DNA from: Fibrobacter sp.
GTDB taxonomy: Bacteria; Fibrobacterota; Chitinivibrionia; Chitinivibrionales; Chitinispirillaceae
DNA: 36,507 nt
NCBI GenBank assembly: GCA_012523595.1
Contig: JAAYIG010000016.1
Span: 1 to 36,507 of the forward strand
Direction: 5' to 3'
The translations under genes were made by a program, and so were the position numbers. Each line of letters starts with the position of its first letter. Position 1 is the stretch's first letter. The notes below the pieces were generated by a model. It worked only from the letters and a program-made list of their open reading frames with translations, had not been told where the DNA came from and did no database searches. This document shows, piece by piece, positions 23,467 to 31,560 of the stretch.

Positions 23467-25044
23467 TCAGTAGTTTACAAGCCTCTGGTCTAAGCGCTGA
23501 TTCTCAAAGCATAACTTCAGCCATGCCCCATCCCTTGCACGGCTGCACACACGCACCTCATCTATAAGCCCCTCGAAATTGCAGGATTCCCTGAATGCCT
23601 GTCCGATGTATGTATCTGAACCGACTTTATTGTAAACCAACGCATCCAGCATTTCAGCCTGACTCTTCAACACACCATCGATGTAGAGAAAGACCTGACC
23701 TGCATCAGAATCGATCACTATAGCCACAAAATGCCACTGCGATTCAGGCGTCTCAACCCTGGCACTGATCGGAAGCCAGCTTGTTGCATCACCATAGGAA
23801 TAGTAACTGTAAAAATCAACCCAGTTGCTGTCGCTTGAAAACCGGATACCGGCATTATCACCTATGGATATGATCTCCCCCACACTGTCGGCACTGTTGA
23901 TCCAGGCGCTGATAGTCAGTGATGCGGGTTGATCGAGGAGACCCGGTATCTGTATGAACCCGTCGACACCGTTGAATTCCTGGCAAGATCCGATTATACC
24001 TGCTGATAATCTGCCCGTTGCCATGTTTAATCCGCTCCCGTTCCGGCCGTGAGATGTTGCATCTTTATATTGATCCTGTCCATTTCCGGATACCTCGCTC
24101 AGGTGCCAGACACCTGCGAACTGATCCGCATCAAAAACCTCAGCAACCCCAGACCTGTAAGAGGAAGAACCGGATCCATAGTGCATGTACAAAAGGGTAG
24201 TATCATTCCCTTTTACTGTGTCAACTTTAACCCAGACAACAGCTGTGCCGCCCGCCTGATCCCAGGACTCTACCTGATGTGCAAGCGGGGTTCCATCACC
24301 TTTTGTAAAACAGACAGCACTGTCTTCCGGAACCGGTAATTCACCCCCCAGCCGGATCAACACCGGGAACGAAATTACATCCTCAGCCACATCACTGCCT
24401 TCAGCGGTTGTATTCAGTATGATCGCTCTTGAGAAGCGGTAGCCGACAACATTTATCTCACCGCTTTCGGCTTTAACACTGTCAATAAGCAGAGGCAGTT
24501 CCTGAGGGTCTTCGGAAATTATCCGGAATGTATAGATGCCTTCCGGCAGGTCATCGAAATGATACGACCCGTCCTGCAAAACAGTCACTATCCTCTCCAT
24601 CCCCTCAACCTGCACATATCTGAGGTACTGATCCGACGGCTCTATCTTTCCGCTTACACGTGCATAAGGATTAAGAGTGATAGTGTCAGTCCCGGATCCG
24701 CTGTCTGCACCTGCAGTAAAACTGAACAATCCGGCACAGGACTGGGTGTCATTTATTTCCACATAGTATTCACCGTTCTCCAGGCTGTCTATTGTCAAAT
24801 ACCCGGAGCTGTCGGTAGCAGTGTCGATAACAGAATAGACATCCTCAATCACTCCACCAGTGCGGGCGAAATAATCAGCAGGACGCACTCTCACAAGGGC
24901 TTCTCTGGCAGGTTTGCCATCGGGCAGAAGGGCCAGAACAGTGAATCCATTCTGAGTCTCAGATGATCCCCCTGCGCCAGCCAGATTATTGATGCCTGAG
25001 CAGGAGAGGAGGAGCAAGGCTGTTAAAGTGATCAGTATTCTCAT
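23467..25044 (-). CDS. DUF2341/LamG surface lipoprotein, module 3
   Basis: 525 aa. The lipobox LLSC gives C15, followed by AGAGGSSETQNG, matching the motif in its paralogues. Beta domains cover ~30-105 (SSGYLTIDSLENGEYYVEIN) and ~125-180 (DGSYHFDDLPEGIYTF). DUF2341-like, ~200-300 (FPVLIRLGGELPV, CFTKGDG, QVESWDQ, VWVKVDTV); LamG-like, ~305-520 (FAGVWHL, QEFNGVDGFIQI, LTISAWINSAD, GLIDEVRVCSRARDGAWLK). The start overlaps the regulator stop by 4 nt. The presumed operon is GH43, regulator, lipoprotein. Confidence 0.87.
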   Translation of the reverse strand: MRILITLTALLLLSCSGINNLAGAGGSSETQNGFTVLALLPDGKPAREALVRVRPADYFARTGGVIEDVYSVIDTATDSSGYLTIDSLENGEYYVEINDTQSCAGLFSFTAGADSGSGTDTITLNPYARVSGKIEPSDQYLRYVQVEGMERIVTVLQDGSYHFDDLPEGIYTFRIISEDPQELPLLIDSVKAESGEINVVGYRFSRAIILNTTAEGSDVAEDVISFPVLIRLGGELPVPEDSAVCFTKGDGTPLAHQVESWDQAGGTAVVWVKVDTVKGNDTTLLYMHYGSGSSSYRSGVAEVFDADQFAGVWHLSEVSGNGQDQYKDATSHGRNGSGLNMATGRLSAGIIGSCQEFNGVDGFIQIPGLLDQPASLTISAWINSADSVGEIISIGDNAGIRFSSDSNWVDFYSYYSYGDATSWLPISARVETPESQWHFVAIVIDSDAGQVFLYIDGVLKSQAEMLDALVYNKVGSDTYIGQAFRESCNFEGLIDEVRVCSRARDGAWLKLCFENQRLDQRLVNY

Positions 25045-25877
25045 GTCTTCTCCTGCCTTTTCTGCACATCAGATACCGGGAAAACCTGCATGTTGACCTG
25101 ATAGGCGCAGTCAGTCTCTTCATCCTCGGCAACTCTGGAAATGATGGCCTGACGACACTGTTTGAGTATCTCCCTTATATCATCAAGTGTATCACTTTTC
25201 ATCGTAAGAGTCAGTGAAGAAATATCTCTGATCTCTTTAGGAAAACGCTCGATCGCCTCCTCCGAAAGGCGAATCATCTCTGCCTGGAACTTACGGACCG
25301 CAAGAGACTTGAACTGCGAGCCTGTGGATATGTGAAGATGGGTTCTTTCAAAAAAGCCATCTTCATTGCGACTTATAAGCTTCAGCTTCTCCAGAAGCTC
25401 CACCGCTTCCTTTGCCTCTTCAGTACTGATCTGAGGAAAAACGGCCTTGCTTAACTGCTTGTAATTGTTCTTTACAGGGAAAAAACCGATTACCGCCAGA
25501 ACTGCTGAGTAGTACCATTTTTTATAGTACTCGTACTGAAGCGAATCGAGACAGGTGGATTTTACTCCACCCTTAAGCTGCATTATTTTCTCGAAATATA
25601 TCGATGCTTCCGAGTCGGTCTTCGCCCTGGCAAATCCTACAAGCGCCTCAAAGTATTCTATTTCCACGGGCTGGAAAGAGAAGTAGGCAGCAATAGAGGG
25701 AACCTTTTTCAGAGAAAGATGTTCCTGTTTCTGCATGATTCTGAAAAGGTAAGCTGCGTTGAGGCCCAGTTTGTTGCCGAAAACACGAAGTGAAAACCAC
25801 GGCATCTCCCGCTTCCGTTCGTTGTAATAGTCGTGAAGGAAGTCACGGTAGTCTATGTATGTAAAGACATGCTGCAT
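25041..25877 (-). CDS. TIGR02147/DUF4423-family regulator, module 3
   Basis: 278 aa. N-terminal helix-turn-helix-like region (FTYIDYRDFLHDYYNERKRE, FGNKLGLNAAYLFRIMQKQE) and the DUF4423 body (YEYYKKWYYSAVLAVIGFFP, AKEAVELLEKLKLISRNEDG, STGSQFKSLAVRKFQ, DCAYQVNMQVFPVS). It starts 33 bp downstream of the GH43 stop on the same strand, so it is probably transcribed from the operator-bearing GH43 promoter; this ties the regulator family to a hemicellulase directly. It overlaps the lipoprotein by 4 nt. Confidence 0.87.
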   Translation of the reverse strand: MQHVFTYIDYRDFLHDYYNERKREMPWFSLRVFGNKLGLNAAYLFRIMQKQEHLSLKKVPSIAAYFSFQPVEIEYFEALVGFARAKTDSEASIYFEKIMQLKGGVKSTCLDSLQYEYYKKWYYSAVLAVIGFFPVKNNYKQLSKAVFPQISTEEAKEAVELLEKLKLISRNEDGFFERTHLHISTGSQFKSLAVRKFQAEMIRLSEEAIERFPKEIRDISSLTLTMKSDTLDDIREILKQCRQAIISRVAEDEETDCAYQVNMQVFPVSDVQKRQEKT

Positions 25878-25910
25878 ATCGATTACTGTAGTTTACCCGG
25901 ATAATCGTGA

Positions 25911-27620
25911 TCAGTAAACAAACGGCACCTGAAAACTGCCCGATTTTCCTTTTATCAACAGAACATACTTACCGGAGGAAATGTTTCCTTTCCCCGATGA
26001 TAATGTAAAAACATTCCCTCCGGCCACACTGACCGGATTTATCACCCTCTGTCCGTTCATGTTAAAAACGGCAAGTCTGTATGGTTCACCGGTTCCCGGG
26101 ATTCTCACCTGCAATGCTCCACCGATATCTGACCTGACCAGTTCAAAGGAGGTCTTGACTGTTTTCCATGCTCTCTGCGATGCACCTGTAGACTGCTGCT
26201 TTCCTATGCTTATCCAGTTGACATTGTACTGATTGGGAGCGGTTGTCTTGAAAACACAGAAAAGATCGTTTATTCCATCTACCCTCAACCCTTCCTGGGT
26301 GACCGGCGCAGTGACTGTCTGCCATTTTGTCAATCCACCCGTTGAGGGGACCTGGACTGTACCCAGCAGTGTTCCTGTACGGCTGCCTGCACGCACCTCG
26401 ATCGCTCCCCCGGAGCTCACCGAGGCTACCCTGGCCATAATATTACCCGAACTCTTGTCTGTAGTGGAGAAATCGACTTCATTATACCTTATATAACCAT
26501 CATTGCTGATATTTGACACCATCCATCCCCTAGGTTCACCTCCACCAACAACACTTACCCGCGCACCGCTTATTCCGGACGGTGAATGACGGTCTATCTG
26601 AATTGTATCATAACTGAAAGGAACCCCTACACCCCTGTAAGTTTTTTTAAGCTGTGGAATGGTCCATGGATTACCTGACTTATTAAAGTCAAAATATTCC
26701 GCTCCCGTGACCCTCTTTGTCCCTGTATTGATTGTCCCTCCGAATTCATTACCACCCGTATGATAGAATATCACCCATTTCCCAAGAAAGTGGACCACCC
26801 CCGCATGTATTGTTGCGCTGTTTGTGTTCTCATTTAAAATTGTGCCCCGTTTCGTATATGGGCCAAAGAGACTTGTTGAAGTAGAGTAGGTGATCGATTC
26901 AACTGCTCCTGTCCAGTCAGCCAGAATACAATACCACAAGTTGTTCTGCTTTATGATCCATATTCCCTCTTTGTACCTTGTGGATGATCCTAAACCCTGG
27001 GTAATATCGTAGGAATTTCCTATGGCATCACTGTATGTCGAATTCAATTCTTTCAGATAAACCTGGTTGGGCGTTCTCCCAACAATATCCCAGCCGATAT
27101 ACGCTTTTCCCGTCCCGCCATCTGCGGTGTCAAGGAGAACAAAAGGATCTATGGCATCTGACCCGCACCCTGCCATGTAGTTGCGATCAGGAACAAAAGG
27201 CCCGGTTGGGGAATCTGCAACGGCATGACCAATACGGAAAGTCCTCCCATCATTTGCCGGAAAGTATAGATGAAACTTCCCGCCAAGCTTTATGCAATGA
27301 GGTGCCCACAGATTCCCGATTTTTGCTGCCCAGGGGATATCCTTCTCGGTGAGCACAACGCCCTCATATTTCCAGTGATAAAGGTCTTCTGTGGAGTAAC
27401 AAGTGATATCATAAATTGAGAGATCCCCGTTTCCGATTGCATCCACGGTACAATACAGGTATACTTTATTCCCTTCAACCATCGGAGCAGGATCAGAAGT
27501 CCCCTCATTTCCGGGGATAAGCTGATTATCGGCTTTAATTGGCAACGGTATCAGCGCTATTGCCATTATCATGTAAAAAACTGTTACAGTCCTGCCCGGA
27601 AAGCACTTAGGATTCCTCAT
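25911..27620 (-). CDS. Secreted GH43 glycosidase with CBM6-like and sorting domains
   Basis: 569 aa. The ATG at 27620 is chosen because GGAG (27631-27628) precedes it by 7 bases; a GTG at 27650 would add ten residues. Signal peptide ~8-30 (TVTVFYMIMAIALIPLPIKA). The five-bladed propeller shows GH43 residues: D43 in TSDPAP (base), D158 in AIDPFVL (pKa modulator) and E218 in YKEGIWII (acid). A CBM6-like module follows at ~360-460 (YNEVDFSTTDKSSGNIMARV, IEVRAGSRTGTLLG, WQTVTAPV). The final ~80 residues form a sorting-like domain (YRLAVFNMNGQRV, SSGKYVLLIKG). It is probably a beta-xylosidase, arabinofuranosidase or related enzyme. First gene of the operon with module 3; an operator lies 104 bp upstream. 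Confidence 0.9.
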   Translation of the reverse strand: MRNPKCFPGRTVTVFYMIMAIALIPLPIKADNQLIPGNEGTSDPAPMVEGNKVYLYCTVDAIGNGDLSIYDITCYSTEDLYHWKYEGVVLTEKDIPWAAKIGNLWAPHCIKLGGKFHLYFPANDGRTFRIGHAVADSPTGPFVPDRNYMAGCGSDAIDPFVLLDTADGGTGKAYIGWDIVGRTPNQVYLKELNSTYSDAIGNSYDITQGLGSSTRYKEGIWIIKQNNLWYCILADWTGAVESITYSTSTSLFGPYTKRGTILNENTNSATIHAGVVHFLGKWVIFYHTGGNEFGGTINTGTKRVTGAEYFDFNKSGNPWTIPQLKKTYRGVGVPFSYDTIQIDRHSPSGISGARVSVVGGGEPRGWMVSNISNDGYIRYNEVDFSTTDKSSGNIMARVASVSSGGAIEVRAGSRTGTLLGTVQVPSTGGLTKWQTVTAPVTQEGLRVDGINDLFCVFKTTAPNQYNVNWISIGKQQSTGASQRAWKTVKTSFELVRSDIGGALQVRIPGTGEPYRLAVFNMNGQRVINPVSVAGGNVFTLSSGKGNISSGKYVLLIKGKSGSFQVPFVY

Positions 27621-27658
27621 TTTTTTTCTCCATAGTAGTGATTTGTACACTCAACCGA

Positions 27659-27716
27659 CTCGATACCCCGTATTTCATAATTTACTCTCAGATTTGAGCA
27701 AAAATATGGTATCGAG
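27659..27716 (-). promoter_or_regulatory. Inverted repeat in the GH43 upstream region
   Basis: CTCGATACC (27659-27667) and GGTATCGAG (27708-27716) are perfect 9-bp inverted arms, 40 bp apart, between the operator and the GH43 start. They could form a 5'-leader stem-loop or be two half-sites bound by a dimer. Confidence 0.4.
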
Positions 27717-27724
27717 ATAAATAA

Positions 27725-27744
27725 TGTTGAGCAATTACTCAACA
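27725..27744. promoter_or_regulatory. 20-bp inverted repeat, putative operator (copy 3)
   Basis: TGTTGAGCAATTACTCAACA has perfect 7-bp arms and a 6-bp spacer. Its near edge is 104 bp from the GH43 ATG, almost the same distance (106 bp) as copy 1 from GH51. On the minus strand a weak -35/-10 pair (TTGCTC, 17 bp, TACCAT) would overlap its downstream arm. Confidence 0.65.
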
Positions 27745-28259
27745 CCCGTGGAAATAACGGCCTATTCTAACGCTTTTACTATCTTATATGTTTGATTTTC
27801 CCGCTATTTTACTCAACAGGCAAGACAAATCGTGACTTCGAGAGACAAAAACATTCCAGGAAGATTTTAATGCCGGTTCAGAAGATTTGCTGTATTTGAA
27901 AAAAAGACTTACATAATAATTGGATGGATGGGCAGCCATATTTACAAACACCAGAAAATCAGAATGACAAATATTGACATCCATTACAGATTGAACGCTT
28001 ACCATCACAATAACACCTTTACAAATATTTTTTAATACAAAAAATTTAATCCTGGTGATGCGAAAACTGGTTATCCCAACTGCCCACAAATATCCTCAGC
28101 ATTTTTTTAATCTCTGATTCATAAAGCTAACGGTTGAGATTCGACATGTGAAAGAAGAAAGATATTGTCAGGCGGGTATATATATATTACTATTAAAAGC
28201 AAGATCAATCTGACCCGGCTGTTAAACATCAACGCACTTTTGCCTCAACAGGGGTTTTT
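27745..28259. other. AT-rich gene-free region
   Basis: About 515 bp between the GH43 operator and the next gene. A minus-strand frame (27784-28089) with an inner ATG preceded by AAAGGTG exists, but its product resembles nothing and has poor coding character. I see no RNA gene, repeat or convincing terminator here. Confidence 0.5.
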
Positions 28260-29051
28260 ATGAAGACTCATATTCTCCTCTCGATCCTTATCACTGCATC
28301 CATCACAACCGCTGCAAAAAAAACAGTCCTGCTCAAACTTAATTATGCGGCAAAACAAAACTGGACCTATGCTCTTGATTACAAATCAGAATGCCTTTTT
28401 TCCGGAGTTGGACCGGCAACATCGAAGAAAACCGCTATCACCTGCGATATCACCGGAGAACTCTCAGTGGAAAAAGATAAAATCCTGACAAGAATAGCCA
28501 ACTTTAACGTAAACTCCGACCTTTACGATTCATCAGTAATCTCCAGTCTGACAGAAAAAGTCTCCTCGGCAAACTATGCTCTCAACCTGATCGATGGTTC
28601 ACCGGTAGTTGAAAACAATATCGACCTCTCAGACGGTGCTCCTGAATGGAACATCTACATGCAGCTTGCCCGCCTTATTCCGGATATGCCTCAGCAGCCC
28701 GTCAAAAAAGGCTACACATGGGATCGCAATGTCTCTCTACCCCTGCAGTCTCCCTATGGAAAGATTCAATGTGAAATCTATCGTCTTTTCAAAGTAGAGA
28801 AAATCTCCTCAAAGAAGGACTCTGTGGAGATTAGCTGGCAGTTTAAATATTCCTCATCAGAGAAATTCGACAGCACCAGAATTACCAGATATGTACCTGT
28901 TGCCGGTTCAGGAAGCGGAAATGCAGTTATCGATGTTACCAATGGCTTCATTATTAAAGCTTCGATGGAGTTTCAGACACCGGTAGCGAAAATCAACAAA
29001 GCCAGAATCAACTGGACTGAAAAAGCGGTCCTTGAATACAAAGAGAAATAA
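28260..29051 (+). CDS. Secreted or periplasmic protein of unknown function
   Basis: 263 aa. Signal peptide ~1-19 (ILLSILITASITTAA). The rest is beta-rich, with alternating strands (WTYALDYKSECLF, TAITCDITGELSVEKD, DSVEISWQFKYSSSEKFDST, GFIIKASMEFQTP). It resembles the general layout of DUF6263-like periplasmic proteins (MPQQPVKKGYTWDRNVSLP is a typical segment), but the assignment is tentative. No Cys lipobox and no sorting domain. It stands alone, 83 bp before the glycosyltransferase pair. Confidence 0.75.
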   Translation: MKTHILLSILITASITTAAKKTVLLKLNYAAKQNWTYALDYKSECLFSGVGPATSKKTAITCDITGELSVEKDKILTRIANFNVNSDLYDSSVISSLTEKVSSANYALNLIDGSPVVENNIDLSDGAPEWNIYMQLARLIPDMPQQPVKKGYTWDRNVSLPLQSPYGKIQCEIYRLFKVEKISSKKDSVEISWQFKYSSSEKFDSTRITRYVPVAGSGSGNAVIDVTNGFIIKASMEFQTPVAKINKARINWTEKAVLEYKEK

Positions 29052-29134
29052 AACCCGATTTTGCATACACCAGGCATCTGTAGTTATTTTCTTCCAATGC
29101 CCTTAATCTCGGCCCTGGTAGTATTTTAATATTA

Positions 29135-29860
29135 ATGAAACCCGGCGAAGCATTAATTATAATCCCTACTTATAACGAACGGGAAAATATCGTTCTGTTG
29201 ATACCCGAAATAAGAAAGGTTTTTCCAGAGGCCGATATTCTGGTTGTGGATGATAATTCGCCTGATGGAACCGGACAGTGTGTAAAGGAGATTGCAGGAT
29301 CTATAAAGGGAGTCAATCTTCTCGAAAGACCGAAAAAAGAGGGGCTGGGTAAAGCATATATCAGTGGTTTTAAATGGGCTCTCGAACATAGTTATCAATT
29401 ATTCTTTGAGATGGATGCAGATTTTTCCCATGATCCCAAATACCTGCCCGATTTCTTAACGGCGATTCAGGAAAATGATCTGGTGATAGGTTCCAGATAT
29501 AAATCCGGTGTTAATGTAGTGAACTGGCCAATGACCAGACTGCTGTTAAGTTATTACTCCAATCAACTTGCCAGAATCATCACCGGGATTCCTGTCAGGG
29601 ACAGTACCGGTGGGTTCAAATGTTTCCGAAGGAGTGTGATTGAGTCACTTAATCTGGACAAGATTTCCTCATCCGGCTACTCCTTCCAGATTGAAATCAA
29701 CTATTTTGCCTGGAAAAAAGGCTTCCGTATCACAGAAATACCCATTATTTTCTATGACCGTAAACGCGGGGTATCCAAAATGAGTACCAGGATAGTAAGA
29801 GAAGCTCTGGTTCTGCTCTGGAAATTGCGTCTGGTTTCTTTATTCAAGAAGGATTACTGA
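29135..29860 (+). CDS. Polyprenol monophosphomannose synthase-like GT2 glycosyltransferase
   Basis: 241 aa. GT2/DPM1 motifs in order: IIIPTYNERENI (8-19), DILVVDDNSPDGTG (34-47), EGLGKAYISGFKWAL, the nucleotide-sugar/metal site FEMDADFSHDP (~90-100), VIGSRYKSG, RDSTGGFKCFRR and SSGYSFQIEINYFAWKKGF. It transfers mannose or another hexose from a nucleotide sugar to a polyprenyl phosphate on the cytoplasmic face, for envelope glycan or glycoprotein synthesis. There is no C-terminal membrane domain, as in soluble DPM1-type enzymes. Its stop is adjacent to the next start. Confidence 0.9.
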   Translation: MKPGEALIIIPTYNERENIVLLIPEIRKVFPEADILVVDDNSPDGTGQCVKEIAGSIKGVNLLERPKKEGLGKAYISGFKWALEHSYQLFFEMDADFSHDPKYLPDFLTAIQENDLVIGSRYKSGVNVVNWPMTRLLLSYYSNQLARIITGIPVRDSTGGFKCFRRSVIESLNLDKISSSGYSFQIEINYFAWKKGFRITEIPIIFYDRKRGVSKMSTRIVREALVLLWKLRLVSLFKKDY

Positions 29861-31480
29861 TTGCCTCAAAATACGTCTGACAACACCCTGATTTCGGTCA
29901 TAGTAGTCAATTACAAGGTTCCTGAATGCCTCAAGGAGATGATACGTTCCATCAAAAACGCTTCTCTCTCTGACCGTACCGAAATCATTGTCGTTGACAA
30001 TGCTTCCAATGATGGATCTTTTGAGCTTATTACTTCCGAGTTCAGCGAGGTTAAATGGGTACAGCTCAAGAATAATATCGGATTTGGTAAAGCATGCAAT
30101 ATCGGGGCAAAGAATGCCAGAGGTGAGTTCCTGCTTCTGATCAACCCTGATACGGTAATAGCAGAGAACACTCTGTCTGTAGCTGTGGAATTTATGAATT
30201 CAAATCCCGATGCAGGCATAATGGGTCCGAAAATTCTCAACCCTGATGGTTCGCTTCAGCCTGGCTGCCGAAGAAGTTTCCCTACCCCTCAGAATGCTTT
30301 TTACCGATTTTCCGGCCTGAGCAAACTCTTTCCGAAAAGTCCCCGTTTCGGGAAATACAATCTTACCTTTCTCGATCAGGATCAGACAACAAAAGTAGAT
30401 GCTGTATCAGGATCTTTCATGTTTATCCGACGAGCGCAATTCGTTTCGATCGGCGGTTTTGATGAACAGTTTTTCATGTATGGTGAAGACCTGGATCTTT
30501 GCTGGCGAATGAGAGAAAGCGGTTACTCGGTATGGTACAACCCCGAGACACAGATCATTCATCACAAGGGAAAAAGTTCGGCCATAAATATTATTCGATC
30601 GAGATTTGCCTTCTACGAGGCAATGCTGATATTTACACGAAAGTACCGTCATAAACGTGGCGGTTATTTTCCGGAATGGCTGATAGTTTTCGGCATACTC
30701 TTTCAGGCTACTCTGAATATCGGAGCAACTCTGTTGAGTTTTTTTACTCCCGTTCTGATCGATCTCGCCATAATCAATCTCACTCTTATTGCCGGAATCT
30801 CTCTGCGCTTTTCCGATACTCTGCTTTTCTACTCCAGTCACCCTTATCATGCATTTATTGTACACCTGCTACTCTCAATCAGCTTCCTTTTCCTTTTTGC
30901 TTACAATGGTATCTACTCAAAAAGTAAATACTCGATATCAAACGCTCTGCTCTCGGGGCTTCTCGCTTCTCTGACTTTCTTCGCCAGTGTTTATTTCATC
31001 CAATCTGTTGCCTTCTCCAGAATCGCCTTTGGGATCGTCTCACTCGCAACTACTATCCTGCTTGTCAGTTGGAGAGAGATAATCCCCAAAGTAATAAAAT
31101 TCAAGCAACTGGTTTTTTCTCCCGATCAAATCCTGATCGTGGGAAACGGCCCGGTTGCCTCCCTGCTTATCAGGCAGGTTGAAGAGATGAAAAGCGGAAA
31201 AATAAAGGGAATTCTCTGGACCGAAAATGGTACCTGGCCTGGTGAATACGAAGGATATCAGGTTCTCGGCTCAATTTCAAACTTACCCAATGCGATAAAA
31301 GCCTCTAAAGCAGACACTCTCCTGATTGCAACAGACTTGCCCTGGTACTCCAGCGTTATCGAAATACTCTCCAGGAAAAAATTTAAAAATCTCACAATCC
31401 GCTGGGTTCCTCATGAGGTCTTTGAACAACAGAACGACATTCTGCACTCTGAAATAAAACTGAATACCTTCTCAGTTTAA
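29861..31480 (+). CDS. GT2 glycosyltransferase fused to membrane and nucleotide-binding-like domains
   Basis: 539 aa from a TTG start (AGAAGGA seven bases upstream) directly after the preceding stop. Residues 1-~265 form a rhamnosyltransferase-type GT2: ISVIVVNYKVPECL, IIVVDNASNDGSF, LLINPDTVIAEN, PDAGIMGPKILNPDGS and GEDLDLCWRMRESG. Residues ~270-400 hold about five membrane helices like those at the N-terminus of polyprenyl-phosphate glycosyl-1-phosphate transferases (FAYNGIYSKSKYS, then FSRIAFGIVSL). Residues ~420-520 are a Rossmann-like domain (ILIVGNGPVASLLIRQVEEM, VLGSISNLP, DTLLIATDLP). The catalytic sugar-phosphate transferase domain that normally follows is missing. Probable role in O-antigen or exopolysaccharide assembly. 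Confidence 0.85.
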   Translation: MPQNTSDNTLISVIVVNYKVPECLKEMIRSIKNASLSDRTEIIVVDNASNDGSFELITSEFSEVKWVQLKNNIGFGKACNIGAKNARGEFLLLINPDTVIAENTLSVAVEFMNSNPDAGIMGPKILNPDGSLQPGCRRSFPTPQNAFYRFSGLSKLFPKSPRFGKYNLTFLDQDQTTKVDAVSGSFMFIRRAQFVSIGGFDEQFFMYGEDLDLCWRMRESGYSVWYNPETQIIHHKGKSSAINIIRSRFAFYEAMLIFTRKYRHKRGGYFPEWLIVFGILFQATLNIGATLLSFFTPVLIDLAIINLTLIAGISLRFSDTLLFYSSHPYHAFIVHLLLSISFLFLFAYNGIYSKSKYSISNALLSGLLASLTFFASVYFIQSVAFSRIAFGIVSLATTILLVSWREIIPKVIKFKQLVFSPDQILIVGNGPVASLLIRQVEEMKSGKIKGILWTENGTWPGEYEGYQVLGSISNLPNAIKASKADTLLIATDLPWYSSVIEILSRKKFKNLTIRWVPHEVFEQQNDILHSEIKLNTFSV

Positions 31481-31560
31481 TTTATCCAATATGCCTGAAA
31501 AGATAAGTTATATTCCAAGTGCATTTATTCCTTTCATGTGCGTAATATAGCGGGTTTATA

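Noticed and set aside
27784-28089. Minus-strand ORF of 101 codons with an inner ATG preceded by AAAGGTG
   Set aside because: The product resembles no family, the region is AT-rich, and it lies in an evident promoter/intergenic gap; ribosome-site resemblance alone is not enough.
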